Assembly: GCA_013215805.1 (NCBI GenBank)
Contig: JABSQM010000001.1
Span: forward strand, 35,346 to 99,345
DNA: 64,000 nucleotides
Direction of reading: 5' to 3'
Source: Piscirickettsiaceae bacterium
GTDB lineage: Bacteria; Pseudomonadota; Gammaproteobacteria; Nitrosococcales; Methylophagaceae
Within the stretch, counting starts at the first letter, position 1. Each line of letters starts with the position of its first letter. The notes under the pieces were generated by a model. It was not told the origin of the DNA. It was given only the letters and a program-made list of their open reading frames with translations, and searched no databases. This document shows positions 44,889 to 53,982 of this stretch, one piece after another. The position numbers and the translations under genes were made by a program.

Positions 44889-45944
44889 TCATTTTTGACG
44901 TCTTGAGCGAACGGCGGTTGCCAAATCATGTAATAATTTGACGCTATTATCCCATGCCATGCACGCATCGGTTATACTTTGTCCGTAGACCAATTTTTTA
45001 TTGGTCGCCATATTCTGACGACCTGCAATTAAGTTCCCTTCCAGCATGAGACCCATGATGCGTTGTTCTCCATTCTTGATCTGTGACGCTATGTCTCGGC
45101 AGACTACTTCTTGCTGTACATGATTTTTACCGCTATTAGCATGACTACAATCAATCATTAGTCTGATATTTTGTCCGGTACGTTCAATAATGGCTGCAGC
45201 TTTATTTATACTCTCAGTGTCATAATTTGGGGTTTTACCTCCACGCAAAATAACATGGCAATCTAGATTGCCGGTGGTTGAGAAAATAGCAGAGCGGCCA
45301 GATTTTGTAACGGACATAAAGTGATGGGGTTTAGAGGCAGATAAGGTTGCATCGACGGCAATCTGCAAACTACCATCCGTTGCATTCTTGAAACCTACAG
45401 GACAGGAAATTCCTGAAGCTAATTCACGATGAGCTTGACTTTCTGTTGTGCGAGCGCCAATTGCACCCCAAGAGATGAGATCAGAGATGTATTGTGGGCT
45501 AATTAGGTCTAAATATTCTGTAGCTGCAGGAACTTTCATTTCGGCTAAATCTAGTAGTAGTTTACGCGCTATATATAAGCCATCATTTATTTTAAAGCTA
45601 CCATCGAGATGAGGATCATTTATCAGCCCTTTCCAACCCACGACTGAGCGCGGCTTTTCAAAATACATTCTCATGATTATATTTAAATCATCTTCTAATT
45701 CTAACTTCACAGATCTGAGGCGTGATGCATATTCACGAGCAGCCTTTGGATCATGTATTGAGCAGGGTCCAATAATGACAATGAGGCGATCATCCTTTCC
45801 ATGAATAATATTTTGTGTTTCAGTACGGGCGTTAAATACAGTCTCAGATGCATGAGCTGTTAGCGGTAGATCTTTTTGTAATTTTATCGGTGGAATAACT
45901 TCCTGTATCCTAGTGATACGCAAATCATCTGTATTATGCAACAT
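44889..45944 (-). CDS. aroG: 3-deoxy-7-phosphoheptulonate synthase (type I DAHP synthase)
   Basis: Condenses phosphoenolpyruvate and erythrose 4-phosphate to DAHP, the first step of the shikimate pathway. It has 351 residues and aligns throughout with the AroF/AroG/AroH family: DDLRITRIQEVIPP at the start, IGPCSIHDPKAA near residue 58, YFEKPRSVVGWKG near 95, and SCPVGFKNATDGS near 185. DCSHANSGK and SITDACMAWD close the protein. I use aroG, but the feedback type (Phe, Tyr or Trp) cannot be decided by eye. It stands alone upstream of the rsx operon. Confidence 0.94.
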   Translation of the reverse strand: MLHNTDDLRITRIQEVIPPIKLQKDLPLTAHASETVFNARTETQNIIHGKDDRLIVIIGPCSIHDPKAAREYASRLRSVKLELEDDLNIIMRMYFEKPRSVVGWKGLINDPHLDGSFKINDGLYIARKLLLDLAEMKVPAATEYLDLISPQYISDLISWGAIGARTTESQAHRELASGISCPVGFKNATDGSLQIAVDATLSASKPHHFMSVTKSGRSAIFSTTGNLDCHVILRGGKTPNYDTESINKAAAIIERTGQNIRLMIDCSHANSGKNHVQQEVVCRDIASQIKNGEQRIMGLMLEGNLIAGRQNMATNKKLVYGQSITDACMAWDNSVKLLHDLATAVRSRRQK

Positions 45945-46149
45945 GAGACTATGTACTCGAAAAAGATTCTATAATCATCATTCTACCTGTTGATCCATAT
46001 TTCTACCATATTTGATCAGACATATAAATGATGTTAAAGATATGTCAATTTTTTTAACTATTGTATTGTATCTAATTTAGATAGTGGAGGATTATGGATC
46101 CAATCTTATTCTCAGTAGGGTTATTGTAGTTGCAAGAGGAGATTTATAA

Positions 46150-46821
46150 ATGCGTTTTGCAGAGTTTATTAGAGACAATCATCAAAGGACAAAGACGGCT
46201 CAAATGCATTTGATTGATAAGTTTGAACCGACTTTTCGAAATTGGTCGGGGACAGTTAATAAAAAGTTAGCGGAAGCGCTAGAATTGAGGTCATATTTAA
46301 ATCTTTTTGATATACATACTAGTGAGGCAGATACTTGGCTAAAACAATATCCATCATTAGAATGTTCGTATAAAAATTTGCAAAAAAACTTAGGGAAGGA
46401 TGCTTATATAGGTGAGTGGTATATCGTTGATCAATATAATATTAATCAATTTGCCAATGTAACAGGCGACAAACAATGGATACATACCAATCCTGATCGT
46501 GCTCGATATGAATCCCCTTTTAAGACTACAATTGCTCATGGCTTTCTAACTTTGTCATTAATTCCATTACTTACTGGTATTGTTGGTAGTACAGATGAAA
46601 GTAATTTCTCACATGCAAAGATGATCGTTAATTATGGTCTCAATCGCGTTCGATTCCCTAGACCCGTAAAAGTTGGCGAAAAAATAAGAGCACGTACGCG
46701 TGTTATCGATCTTATATTATTAAAGAGAGGTTTAGAGGTAGTACGAGAGGTTATTATTGAAGTTGCAAATAGTACTCGTCCAGCCTGTGTAGCATATACT
46801 GTTTTACGATTATATTTTTAA
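46150..46821 (+). CDS. MaoC-type hot-dog dehydratase
   Basis: A 223-residue protein with a MaoC dehydratase domain at the C-terminus. The catalytic pair is in GDKQWIHTNPDRA near residue 115 (Asp and His) and the family segment TTIAHGFLTLSLIPLL follows. The N-terminal 85 residues form a charged extension of the kind found in some NodN-like MaoC proteins. Members hydrate enoyl-CoA or enoyl-ACP; the substrate here is unknown. AGGAG precedes the ATG. It is a single gene, divergent from aroG. Confidence 0.88.
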   Translation: MRFAEFIRDNHQRTKTAQMHLIDKFEPTFRNWSGTVNKKLAEALELRSYLNLFDIHTSEADTWLKQYPSLECSYKNLQKNLGKDAYIGEWYIVDQYNINQFANVTGDKQWIHTNPDRARYESPFKTTIAHGFLTLSLIPLLTGIVGSTDESNFSHAKMIVNYGLNRVRFPRPVKVGEKIRARTRVIDLILLKRGLEVVREVIIEVANSTRPACVAYTVLRLYF

Positions 46822-46874
46822 ATATTTTCGCTATTTATAATATTGCATTTTAAAAATTATTAGCTGCAAATATT

Positions 46875-48341
46875 TTATAAGTTACCCATATTTAACCACA
46901 TATGTACCGCAATACTAGCGGCATATCCTAATGCAATAGCCCATACCCATTTCAGATGAGCTAGAAAAGTGTATATTCCACGCGCTTGTCCCATGACCGC
47001 AACACCTGCAGCAGAGCCTATTGATAATAGTGAGCCACCAACACCAGCAGTTAAAGTCACAAGTAACCATTGACCCGTATTCATATCGGGCATCATGGAT
47101 AATACAGCAAACATTACCGGAATATTATCAATAACAGCTGACAAAATACCTACTGAGATATTAGCATTGGTGGCTCCTAGATCGACGTACATTAATTCCG
47201 AAATAACCGATAGGTATCCTATAGTGCCAAGGCCACCTACGCATAAAATAATACCGTAAAAGAACATCAAGGTATCCCATTCAGCACGTTCTAATTGTTG
47301 AAAGATATTAAAGGGAGTTTTATTTTTGTATTTATCCCCTTCAATTTTTGGAGAGTTTCCCTTGTTATCATAATGGATTTTTTTTAAGTGACGTTTATCC
47401 CCCATTTTTATGATATATCCATAAATTTTCAATAATCCCAAACCTGTCATCATTCCCATTACTGGGGGGATGTGTAGAAAGCTATAAGCGCTAACAGCCA
47501 TCAAAATCGTAAGTATAAATAGGGCAACTACAATTAGAGCTCCATTTTTCATGTTTGCAGTTTCATTTATAGCTTGAGGTTTTTCCTTAGAGACGGTCAA
47601 TGACATAATAGCTGCTGGTACCAGCCAGTTGACTAAAGAAGGAATGAATAATGTAAGAAATTCTTCAAATTGCAGTACTCCTTTTTGCCAAACCATCAGT
47701 GTGGTGATATCTCCAAATGGGCTAAAAGCTCCACCTGCGTTAGCGGCTACGACTATATTGATACAGGCAATGGCGATGAACTTATAGTTAGAGCCACCTA
47801 CAGCCATGGCAACCGTTGCCATCAATAGTGCTGTTGTTAAGTTATCGGCGATTGGTGAAATTGAAAAAGCTAATATCCCAGTCAACCAGAAGATGGTTCG
47901 TAATGAGAATTCTTGATTTATTAGCCATCTTCGTAATGCGTCAAAGACTCCACGTTCTTCCATAGTATTGATATAGGTCATTGCTGCAAGTAAAAACAAA
48001 AACAATTCAGAATATTCTAGTAAATTATGGCGAATCATGACTGTAGCTGTGTGATGATAGGCAGGATCTGACTTAAAGGAATAAACTATTGAAACAATGG
48101 CCCAAATGATACCGGCGGCAACCATCATTGGTTTTGATTTGCGCATATGAATTTCTTCTTCGGCGATCACTAAAACGTAGGCTATAGCAAATATAGCTAT
48201 TGATACATATCCTACCCAATGGGTTGTTAAATTAATAAATTTTATCTCTTCTGTAGAGGAAAATAATATCTGAGGAAAAGTGAGTAAAGATAGGCTGAGT
48301 ATGAGCATGGTTATCGTAGAACGATTAGGGTACTGAGACAT
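46875..48341 (-). CDS. nhaD: Na+/H+ antiporter NhaD
   Basis: Inner-membrane sodium/proton antiporter of the NhaD type (ion transporter superfamily). It has 488 residues and about twelve hydrophobic helices. Signature regions are FSISPIADNLTTALLMATVA near residue 160 and ANAGGAFSPFGDITTLMVWQ near 200. The C-terminal repeat has SAVIDNIPVMFAVLSM and TAGVGGSLLSIGSAAGVA. A hydrophilic loop near 320-345 is lysine-rich. Together with the Rsx complex it suggests that sodium or proton gradients matter to the cell (inference). Confidence 0.94.
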   Translation of the reverse strand: MSQYPNRSTITMLILSLSLLTFPQILFSSTEEIKFINLTTHWVGYVSIAIFAIAYVLVIAEEEIHMRKSKPMMVAAGIIWAIVSIVYSFKSDPAYHHTATVMIRHNLLEYSELFLFLLAAMTYINTMEERGVFDALRRWLINQEFSLRTIFWLTGILAFSISPIADNLTTALLMATVAMAVGGSNYKFIAIACINIVVAANAGGAFSPFGDITTLMVWQKGVLQFEEFLTLFIPSLVNWLVPAAIMSLTVSKEKPQAINETANMKNGALIVVALFILTILMAVSAYSFLHIPPVMGMMTGLGLLKIYGYIIKMGDKRHLKKIHYDNKGNSPKIEGDKYKNKTPFNIFQQLERAEWDTLMFFYGIILCVGGLGTIGYLSVISELMYVDLGATNANISVGILSAVIDNIPVMFAVLSMMPDMNTGQWLLVTLTAGVGGSLLSIGSAAGVAVMGQARGIYTFLAHLKWVWAIALGYAASIAVHMWLNMGNL

Positions 48342-48416
48342 GAGTATATTTATTCTTCTTACAAATAGTTGATTAGCTTGCTGATATTTTGCTAATATGG
48401 GTAGTATAAATGGATA

Positions 48417-48893
48417 TCAGGCTTGTTTCGTTATGGCTTTATAGAAACCTCTGGATGCATCTTCGATCAAGTCGAACACACGTTCAAATCCATTTTGATC
48501 TCCACTATATGGATCTGGAACATTATTTTTTTTACAATTATGTGCAAATTTTAGGAATAAATGTATTTTATGATGATATCTGTTGTGGCTGGATTCTAAT
48601 AAGTGGTTGTAGTTATCTGCATCCATAGCCAGTATATAGTCAAATTTATCGAAATCCAAAGAGGATACTTTGCGAGCACGGATATTGGACAAATGAATCC
48701 CTCTTTTATGTGCTGTTTGTTGAGATCTAACATCTGGACTTTTCCCTACATGATAATTATGTGTGCCTGCCGAATCTATTAGAAATTGTTTTGTGATTCC
48801 TAAGTCATCGAGTAATTTATTAAACACACCCTCAGCAGTGGGGGAGCGACATATATTTCCCATACATACAAATAAGATCTTAATTTGATTCAT
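48417..48893 (-). CDS. Low-molecular-weight protein-tyrosine-phosphatase family protein
   Basis: A 158-residue cysteine phosphatase. The P-loop FVCMGNICRSPTAEG near residues 8-22 carries the nucleophilic Cys and Arg, and the general-acid Asp is in NVPDPYSGD near 122. Members dephosphorylate proteins or, in bacteria with an adjacent fructosamine-kinase homologue, sugar-phosphate adducts on proteins (LMW-PTP-A type). Such a kinase homologue lies just upstream on the same strand here, but it is a pseudogene. In Pseudomonas a ptpA of this family is next to kdsB; that place is empty here. Confidence 0.93.
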   Translation of the reverse strand: MNQIKILFVCMGNICRSPTAEGVFNKLLDDLGITKQFLIDSAGTHNYHVGKSPDVRSQQTAHKRGIHLSNIRARKVSSLDFDKFDYILAMDADNYNHLLESSHNRYHHKIHLFLKFAHNCKKNNVPDPYSGDQNGFERVFDLIEDASRGFYKAITKQA

Positions 48894-49383
48894 GTTATAT
48901 AACTCTCTATTTTAATGTAAAATTAAGTTGAGACTGATATCGTATTATCATTTTTTATGATCGTTTATTCTTAATAATGCATATTTATATCCATAAATTT
49001 TTAGTATAATAATATCGCCTATGCTATTGATCTAAGTTACTTGTTCATCGACCCAGTAGGTAGGAATGTTTATTAGTGACTCCACCAACCACCTACCAAA
49101 TATTGGGAGCTGTTGCCATTAAACCATGTTTCACATATTATCTACTATACCTAATTAATCATCCATTTATCAATAAATGGTGTCTCTATCCTTGATAGAA
49201 AATTAATATTCATAGGTGTAAATCGAATTAGGCTTAATTCTATAGTATTTAGAAATCTTCTCCAAGATATTCTCCTCTCAGCAGATTTGAACCTAAGCAG
49301 ATAAAAATATATGTAGTTGTAATACTGTATTTTATCCTTTTGGATGATGTTATATGGCTATATGGTTACCATTCCATAATTTG
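48894..49383. other. Spacer between phosphatase gene and kinase pseudogene
   Basis: About 490 bases with no gene recognised. A G-C-richer patch near 49,040-49,110 contains GTAGGTAGG and ACCACCTACC, which could pair imperfectly. Its meaning is unclear. Confidence 0.4.
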
Positions 49384-50252
49384 TCAAAAAATTTCTGCCA
49401 GTAATTTTTCAATTATTAATTCGGCTCGATTAAGATACCCTTCGCCAAATAAATTAGAATGATTAAGAATGTAGTAAAGATTATAAAGTTTTTACGAACC
49501 TTATAATTTGGATCTAATGGATATTCCTCGCAGTATGCCGTATAAAATTATTACTAAACCTACCAAATGATTCAGTCATTGCGATATCAATTTTTCTGTC
49601 GCTATAATAAGTAGCAGGATCAAAAACCATAGGATTACCTATCTCATCAGTGGAAGTATTGCCTATCCGTAAATCTCCATGCAATAAAGCAGAACTGGGA
49701 GAATGATTTGACAAAATAAATTTAAGTGTTATGATAGAAGTTGTACATTCTCCTGTGAAGAGCCTTGAAAACCATTATTATGTGCAATTTGTAACTGTTT
49801 GTCTAAACGCTGTTGTTTCCGAAAATTACACCAATTATGTCCAATATTATTACATTGCGAGGCGCTACCTATGTTATTATTAATACGCCAACTAAAAAAT
49901 TTTGGCGGTGCCTATGTAATTCAACTATCTTCTGTCCCAATTTGTAAAATGATTGTTTGCGTAGGCCTCTAAGTTCAATATATTCCATAGCTATATAGAT
50001 ATATCTGTTAGTTAGACAGAACATATGACCTGAGGTATTCGTAAATGGCTCAACTTCCTGAGTTCCTTAAATCCTTGCGTCTCGGCTTTGAACATATTTA
50101 TCAATAAGGGCATATTCAATTTGATAAAAAATGCTGAATCTTTTTTTTTTGTAATTTATATGGCTATCACGGATAGGCGATATCTGATATTCAATAATTT
50201 TTATTTTGGTCGTTTTTTCTATATCTTGTAATATTTCTCCTGAATTAGACAT
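49384..50252 (-). pseudogene. Fructosamine-kinase family pseudogene
   Basis: Decayed gene of the fructosamine/ketosamine-3-kinase family (PF03881 type). Reading the minus strand with a few frame changes gives the full protein in order. The pieces are a start MSNSGEILQDIEKTTK, MFKAETQGFKELRK near 50,090, MEYIELRGLRKQ near 49,985, DKQLQIAHNNGFQG near 49,800, then ALLHGDLRIGN with the catalytic Asp near 49,685. FDPATYYSDRKIDIAMTE follows, then NLYYILNHSNLFGEGYLN near 49,450 and the final KLLAEIF. Length equals a normal gene; only a handful of frameshifts and stops break it, so the loss looks recent. It lies upstream of the phosphatase gene on the same strand. Confidence 0.92.
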
Positions 50253-50825
50253 ATTTGTCCCAATTATTCTGATTAATCTGTGAAATTTGTACTGAGTCCT
50301 CGCATCTATTTGTTATTGCACTAATCATTAAATGTATTATGTGACATATTAAAATTTATGGTGATGTAAAATATATGCCATTCTATTTTTTCATCATATA
50401 AATTGTCGTATAGCGCAGAATAGAATTCTAAATTGTGAGGCATCATTTTTAGTGGAATACTCATTTAGTTATTTGAAGTGTATAAAAAGCGTTGTGTGAT
50501 ATTGTAGTTAATTGGCGTGCATACTTGTAATTATTAAATCTACAACCGGAGGTGATTAAGCAGAATATGTATCACATTATGATTGTACAATAAATATTAA
50601 ATTATACTTGGTATAAGTATGGCATATTACAGTTATATAACTTTCTGAGTAAAAGCAATTTTTCTATGCCGTAAATTATTTTATGTACAGGTAACGAAGT
50701 TACAGTGAAAATCAAATATTATAGGGTTCATAGCAACTACAGCTTTTAATAAGAAACAGTAATTATAGATTATTAGAAGATTTTATTTTCTATTAGTTTA
50801 TCTTGTGGTTAAGAAATATCTAATG
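50253..50825. other. Gene-free spacer
   Basis: About 570 AT-rich bases between the kinase pseudogene and the IS6-type fossil; nothing recognised. Confidence 0.55.
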
Positions 50826-51580
50826 ATGGTTCCGTCGTAAATTTCGTCGTGAACATGTAATATCGTTGGCCCACACATCATAACCATATACCGATTGCTA
50901 TGTTTGAAGGTAGTCATTTTATATATGAGGTTATCTTAAAAACCATATGTTACCATTTTGTCCATAAACTGAGTTTTTATAGATCGAAGAAATTAAATAG
51001 GACGCGGTGTGAAGGTTGATCATACAACAATTCATCTTCTGGTCATTTAATGTACACTTATTTTGGAGCATAACTTAGGACTTCGGAAGAGACTTGTGTT
51101 TTTTTTTCATGGCACATGGATGAAACCTATATAAGGTAAGTGATTTTGCTACTATTGTTCTGTCAATGAATTTACAGATATCATCGACTACTGTCTAGGC
51201 TCAGAGCTTGATAAGAAAACGGCAAAACTTTTCTTAATGAGTCTGTCGCTCAAGATGTCTTACTTTATGAGATAGTGATTGATGAGAGTAGTTCAAATCA
51301 TGTGGCAATTAATATGATAAATGTATGGCTGTAGTTATCAGGGCTTTTGATGTTGTCTTTAATTAGAATATTGCATGTTAAATACTTCATTAACATTATC
51401 AGACAAAGTCACTGTTTGTTGAAGCGCAAAACGTATCAAATACTAGTCTTTAAATTAATTGAGAGCGCCCAAGAGATTGTCCATTGTCAATAAATGTGGA
51501 CTATGATTGAACGAGAGCGGATAGACATTAAATAGACAACTGTTTTCGATCAATTTTACGTACTTTCAGGATAGTGGTGC
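50826..51580 (+). mobile_element. Near full-length IS6-family transposase fossil (copy B)
   Basis: Degenerate transposase, in the same orientation as copy A. Landmarks in order are RGVKVDHTTIH near 51,005, WHMDETYIR at 51,110, DIIDYCLGSELDKKTAKLFL near 51,180-51,240, YEIVIDESSSNHVAIN near 51,268 and HVKYFINIIRQSHCLLKRK near 51,374, followed by ESAQEIV and VFDQFYVLSG near 51,550. These match the IS6 family DDE domain. The catalytic Glu of the family's NNIVEQDHR is replaced by Arg, and several stops and frameshifts are present, so it is dead. I could not find terminal inverted repeats. Confidence 0.85.
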
Positions 51581-51989
51581 TTGTAAATCGGTACATTTAC
51601 CTCATCTGTAAGTTTCTTACCAGTACCACATGCATGAGGTGTAATCCATATATACCTTAAATTATAATTATTTGATAATTTCTCTAATTCACCTATCTCT
51701 TACCTTACCATGGATTGTTGTGGCTGTTGCCATTATATACTAGGCGATATATCTGTAGTATGGAAAACTTTGATACCGAAATATGTTAATAATTAATTAA
51801 AGTTATTATTGTGATCTGAATTTTTTCCTTAGCATAAATATCGATGATATATTATATATCCTAGGTAATTTCCTAGTAATATATTATTAATACTTAAGTA
51901 GTTAAAATTGATATGTAATATTTCCTACTTTTTTAGCTTCAGAGAAGTGATAGTAGCAGGCTACCTCATTATTATTATCAATAGTTATT
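51581..51989. other. Spacer with an unassigned coding-like stretch
   Basis: About 410 bases between the IS6-type fossil and htpG. On the minus strand, about 51,590-51,710, one frame reads through about 40 codons including YIWITPHACGTGKKLTDEV. It looks like a protein fragment but I cannot name its family. The rest is AT-rich without features. Confidence 0.4.
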
Positions 51990-53903
51990 TTATTTTTTTA
52001 AGGTTAATAACAACTTATTGAGGCGTTTCACATAGCCTGAAGGATTCTTTAATTGTCCACCTTCAGTCAAAGTTGCTTGGTCAAATAAAATTAGAGACCA
52101 GTCGGAAACGCTATTCTTATTCTCCTCATTTTTTAAATTAATAACTAAGGGATGATTGGGGTTTAATTCGAGGATGGGTTTAGTATCGCCGATCTCCTGT
52201 CCTGCTGATTTAAGCATACGCTCAAGATTAGCGCTCATGTCATTTTCATCAACTACCAAACATGCTGGAGAATCTATTAAACGATGCGTAATTCTTACAT
52301 CTTTAACCTGTTCACCCAGGTGTTGTTTAACTTTTTCTATTAGATGTTTCAGATCTTTGTTTGTTTCTAGCTGCTCTTCATTCTTATTGTTATCATCAAG
52401 TTCGTTAAGATCTAAATTGCCTTTTGCGACGGATTGTAGTTGTTTGCCATTGAATTCAGTTAGTGAATTTATTAACCATTCATCTACGCGATCGATAAGT
52501 AGCAAAACCTCTATTTTTCTTTTGAGAAAAATCTCTAGGTGCGGGCTATTCTTTGCGGATGAAACGTTTTCCGCAGTAATGTAATAGATCTTATCTTGCC
52601 ATTTCTTCATGCGATTAACATAATTGTCAAGGGAGACGGTTTGTTTATCATTGCCCGTTTCTGTTGAGGCGAAACGAATTAATTCTGCTAACGTGTCCTT
52701 ATTTGTAAAATCTTCGCTTGGACCTTCCTTGATTACCTGACCAAATTTTGTCCAAAATATGTCGTATTTATCAGGCTCATTTTTAGCCATTTTAGCCAGT
52801 ACACCTAGAATTTTCTTGACTGATGCGGTACGTATATTATTAACAGTTTTACTATTTTGTAATATTTCACGTGAGATATTTAAGGGCAAATCATTGGTAT
52901 CAATAATTCCACGAACAAATCGCAAGTAGCGTGGCATTAATTGATCAGTATCTTCCATAATGAAAACACGTTTTACATACAATTTGAGGCCGTGTGTACG
53001 ATCACGCTCCCACAGATCAAATGGAGCTTGTGTTGGAATGTAAAGTAAGGAAGTATATTCGATTTTACCTTCTACTTTATTGTGGCTCCACGTTAATGGA
53101 TCTTGAAAATCATGAGCAATGTGTTTGTAAAATTCCTTGTAATCATTTTCACTAATTTCGCTCTTAGACAATGTCCATAATGCTGTTGCTTTGTTAACTG
53201 TCTCATCTTCTAAAATTATGGATTCATCAATTTTTCCTTCTTTATCAGGAACAGGATCTTTTTTCATTATTATGGGTAAATTGATGTGATCTGAATATTT
53301 AGTTATACAGTTACGTAGACGCCATCCATTTAGGAATTCATTTTGATCTTCGCGTATATGTAAAGTAATTTCAGTTCCACGAGTTACTTTATGAATGGTT
53401 CCAATTGTAAAATTACCTTTTCCTTCTGATCGCCACTCAACACCATATTCAGGTGATAATCCGGCACAACGTGTCTTTAATATTACATTATGAGCAACAA
53501 TAAAGGAAGAATAAAAACCCACACCAAATTGACCAATAAGCTGAGAACTTTTCGATTGATCGCTAGTCATATTATCAAAAAATTTTTTTGTGCCCGAATT
53601 TGCGATCATTCCGATATTATCAATTACTTCTTGGCGGTTCATACCTATGCCGTTATCTGTGATGGTTATAGTGCTATTATTTTTATCATATGCAATATGA
53701 ATTTTTAATTCTGGGTCATCTTCGTATAGGGCGTTATCAGAAAGTGCCTTAAAACGTAATTTATCAGATGCATCCGCTGCATTTGATATCAATTCACGCA
53801 TGAATATTTCTTTATTACTGTATAGTGAGTGGATCATTAGATCCAATAATTGTGAAACTTCTGTTTTAAAACCTAGAGTTTCCTTTTGTTTGTCAACGCT
53901 CAT
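51990..53903 (-). CDS. htpG: Molecular chaperone HtpG (Hsp90)
   Basis: Bacterial Hsp90, an ATP-dependent cytosolic chaperone. About 637 residues, full length. The N-terminal ATPase has ELISNAADASDKLR near residue 38, DNGIGM near 86 and GQFGVGFYSSFIV near 125. The middle domain has NDLPLNISREILQ near 340, and the C-terminal dimerisation domain is complete (ending YVKRLNKLLLTLKK). I start at ATG 53903, with GGGGA about eight bases upstream; a TTG one codon earlier is unlikely. A heat-shock (sigma-32) promoter lies upstream (listed separately). Confidence 0.97.
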   Translation of the reverse strand: MSVDKQKETLGFKTEVSQLLDLMIHSLYSNKEIFMRELISNAADASDKLRFKALSDNALYEDDPELKIHIAYDKNNSTITITDNGIGMNRQEVIDNIGMIANSGTKKFFDNMTSDQSKSSQLIGQFGVGFYSSFIVAHNVILKTRCAGLSPEYGVEWRSEGKGNFTIGTIHKVTRGTEITLHIREDQNEFLNGWRLRNCITKYSDHINLPIIMKKDPVPDKEGKIDESIILEDETVNKATALWTLSKSEISENDYKEFYKHIAHDFQDPLTWSHNKVEGKIEYTSLLYIPTQAPFDLWERDRTHGLKLYVKRVFIMEDTDQLMPRYLRFVRGIIDTNDLPLNISREILQNSKTVNNIRTASVKKILGVLAKMAKNEPDKYDIFWTKFGQVIKEGPSEDFTNKDTLAELIRFASTETGNDKQTVSLDNYVNRMKKWQDKIYYITAENVSSAKNSPHLEIFLKRKIEVLLLIDRVDEWLINSLTEFNGKQLQSVAKGNLDLNELDDNNKNEEQLETNKDLKHLIEKVKQHLGEQVKDVRITHRLIDSPACLVVDENDMSANLERMLKSAGQEIGDTKPILELNPNHPLVINLKNEENKNSVSDWSLILFDQATLTEGGQLKNPSGYVKRLNKLLLTLKK

Positions 53904-53953
53904 CAATATATCCCCATCTTTTTGTCCATTAAATGCATCTTGATATTATTCTC

Positions 53954-53982
53954 AGATGGGGATACTACCTATAGAATTCAAG
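53954..53982 (-). promoter_or_regulatory. Sigma-32 heat-shock promoter of htpG
   Basis: On the minus strand CTTGAA (53977-53982) is followed after 15 bases by CCCCATCT (53954-53961). This is an excellent fit to the RpoH consensus, CTTGAA then CCCCATnT with 13-17 bases between. It lies about 50 bases before the htpG start, which gives a short leader with GGGGA as ribosome-binding site. It implies that the organism keeps an RpoH-type heat-shock response. Confidence 0.88.

Noticed and set aside
49514-49714. A 66-codon minus-strand frame that could be called a small gene.
   Set aside because: It is the catalytic segment of the fructosamine-kinase-family pseudogene, bounded by frame breaks.
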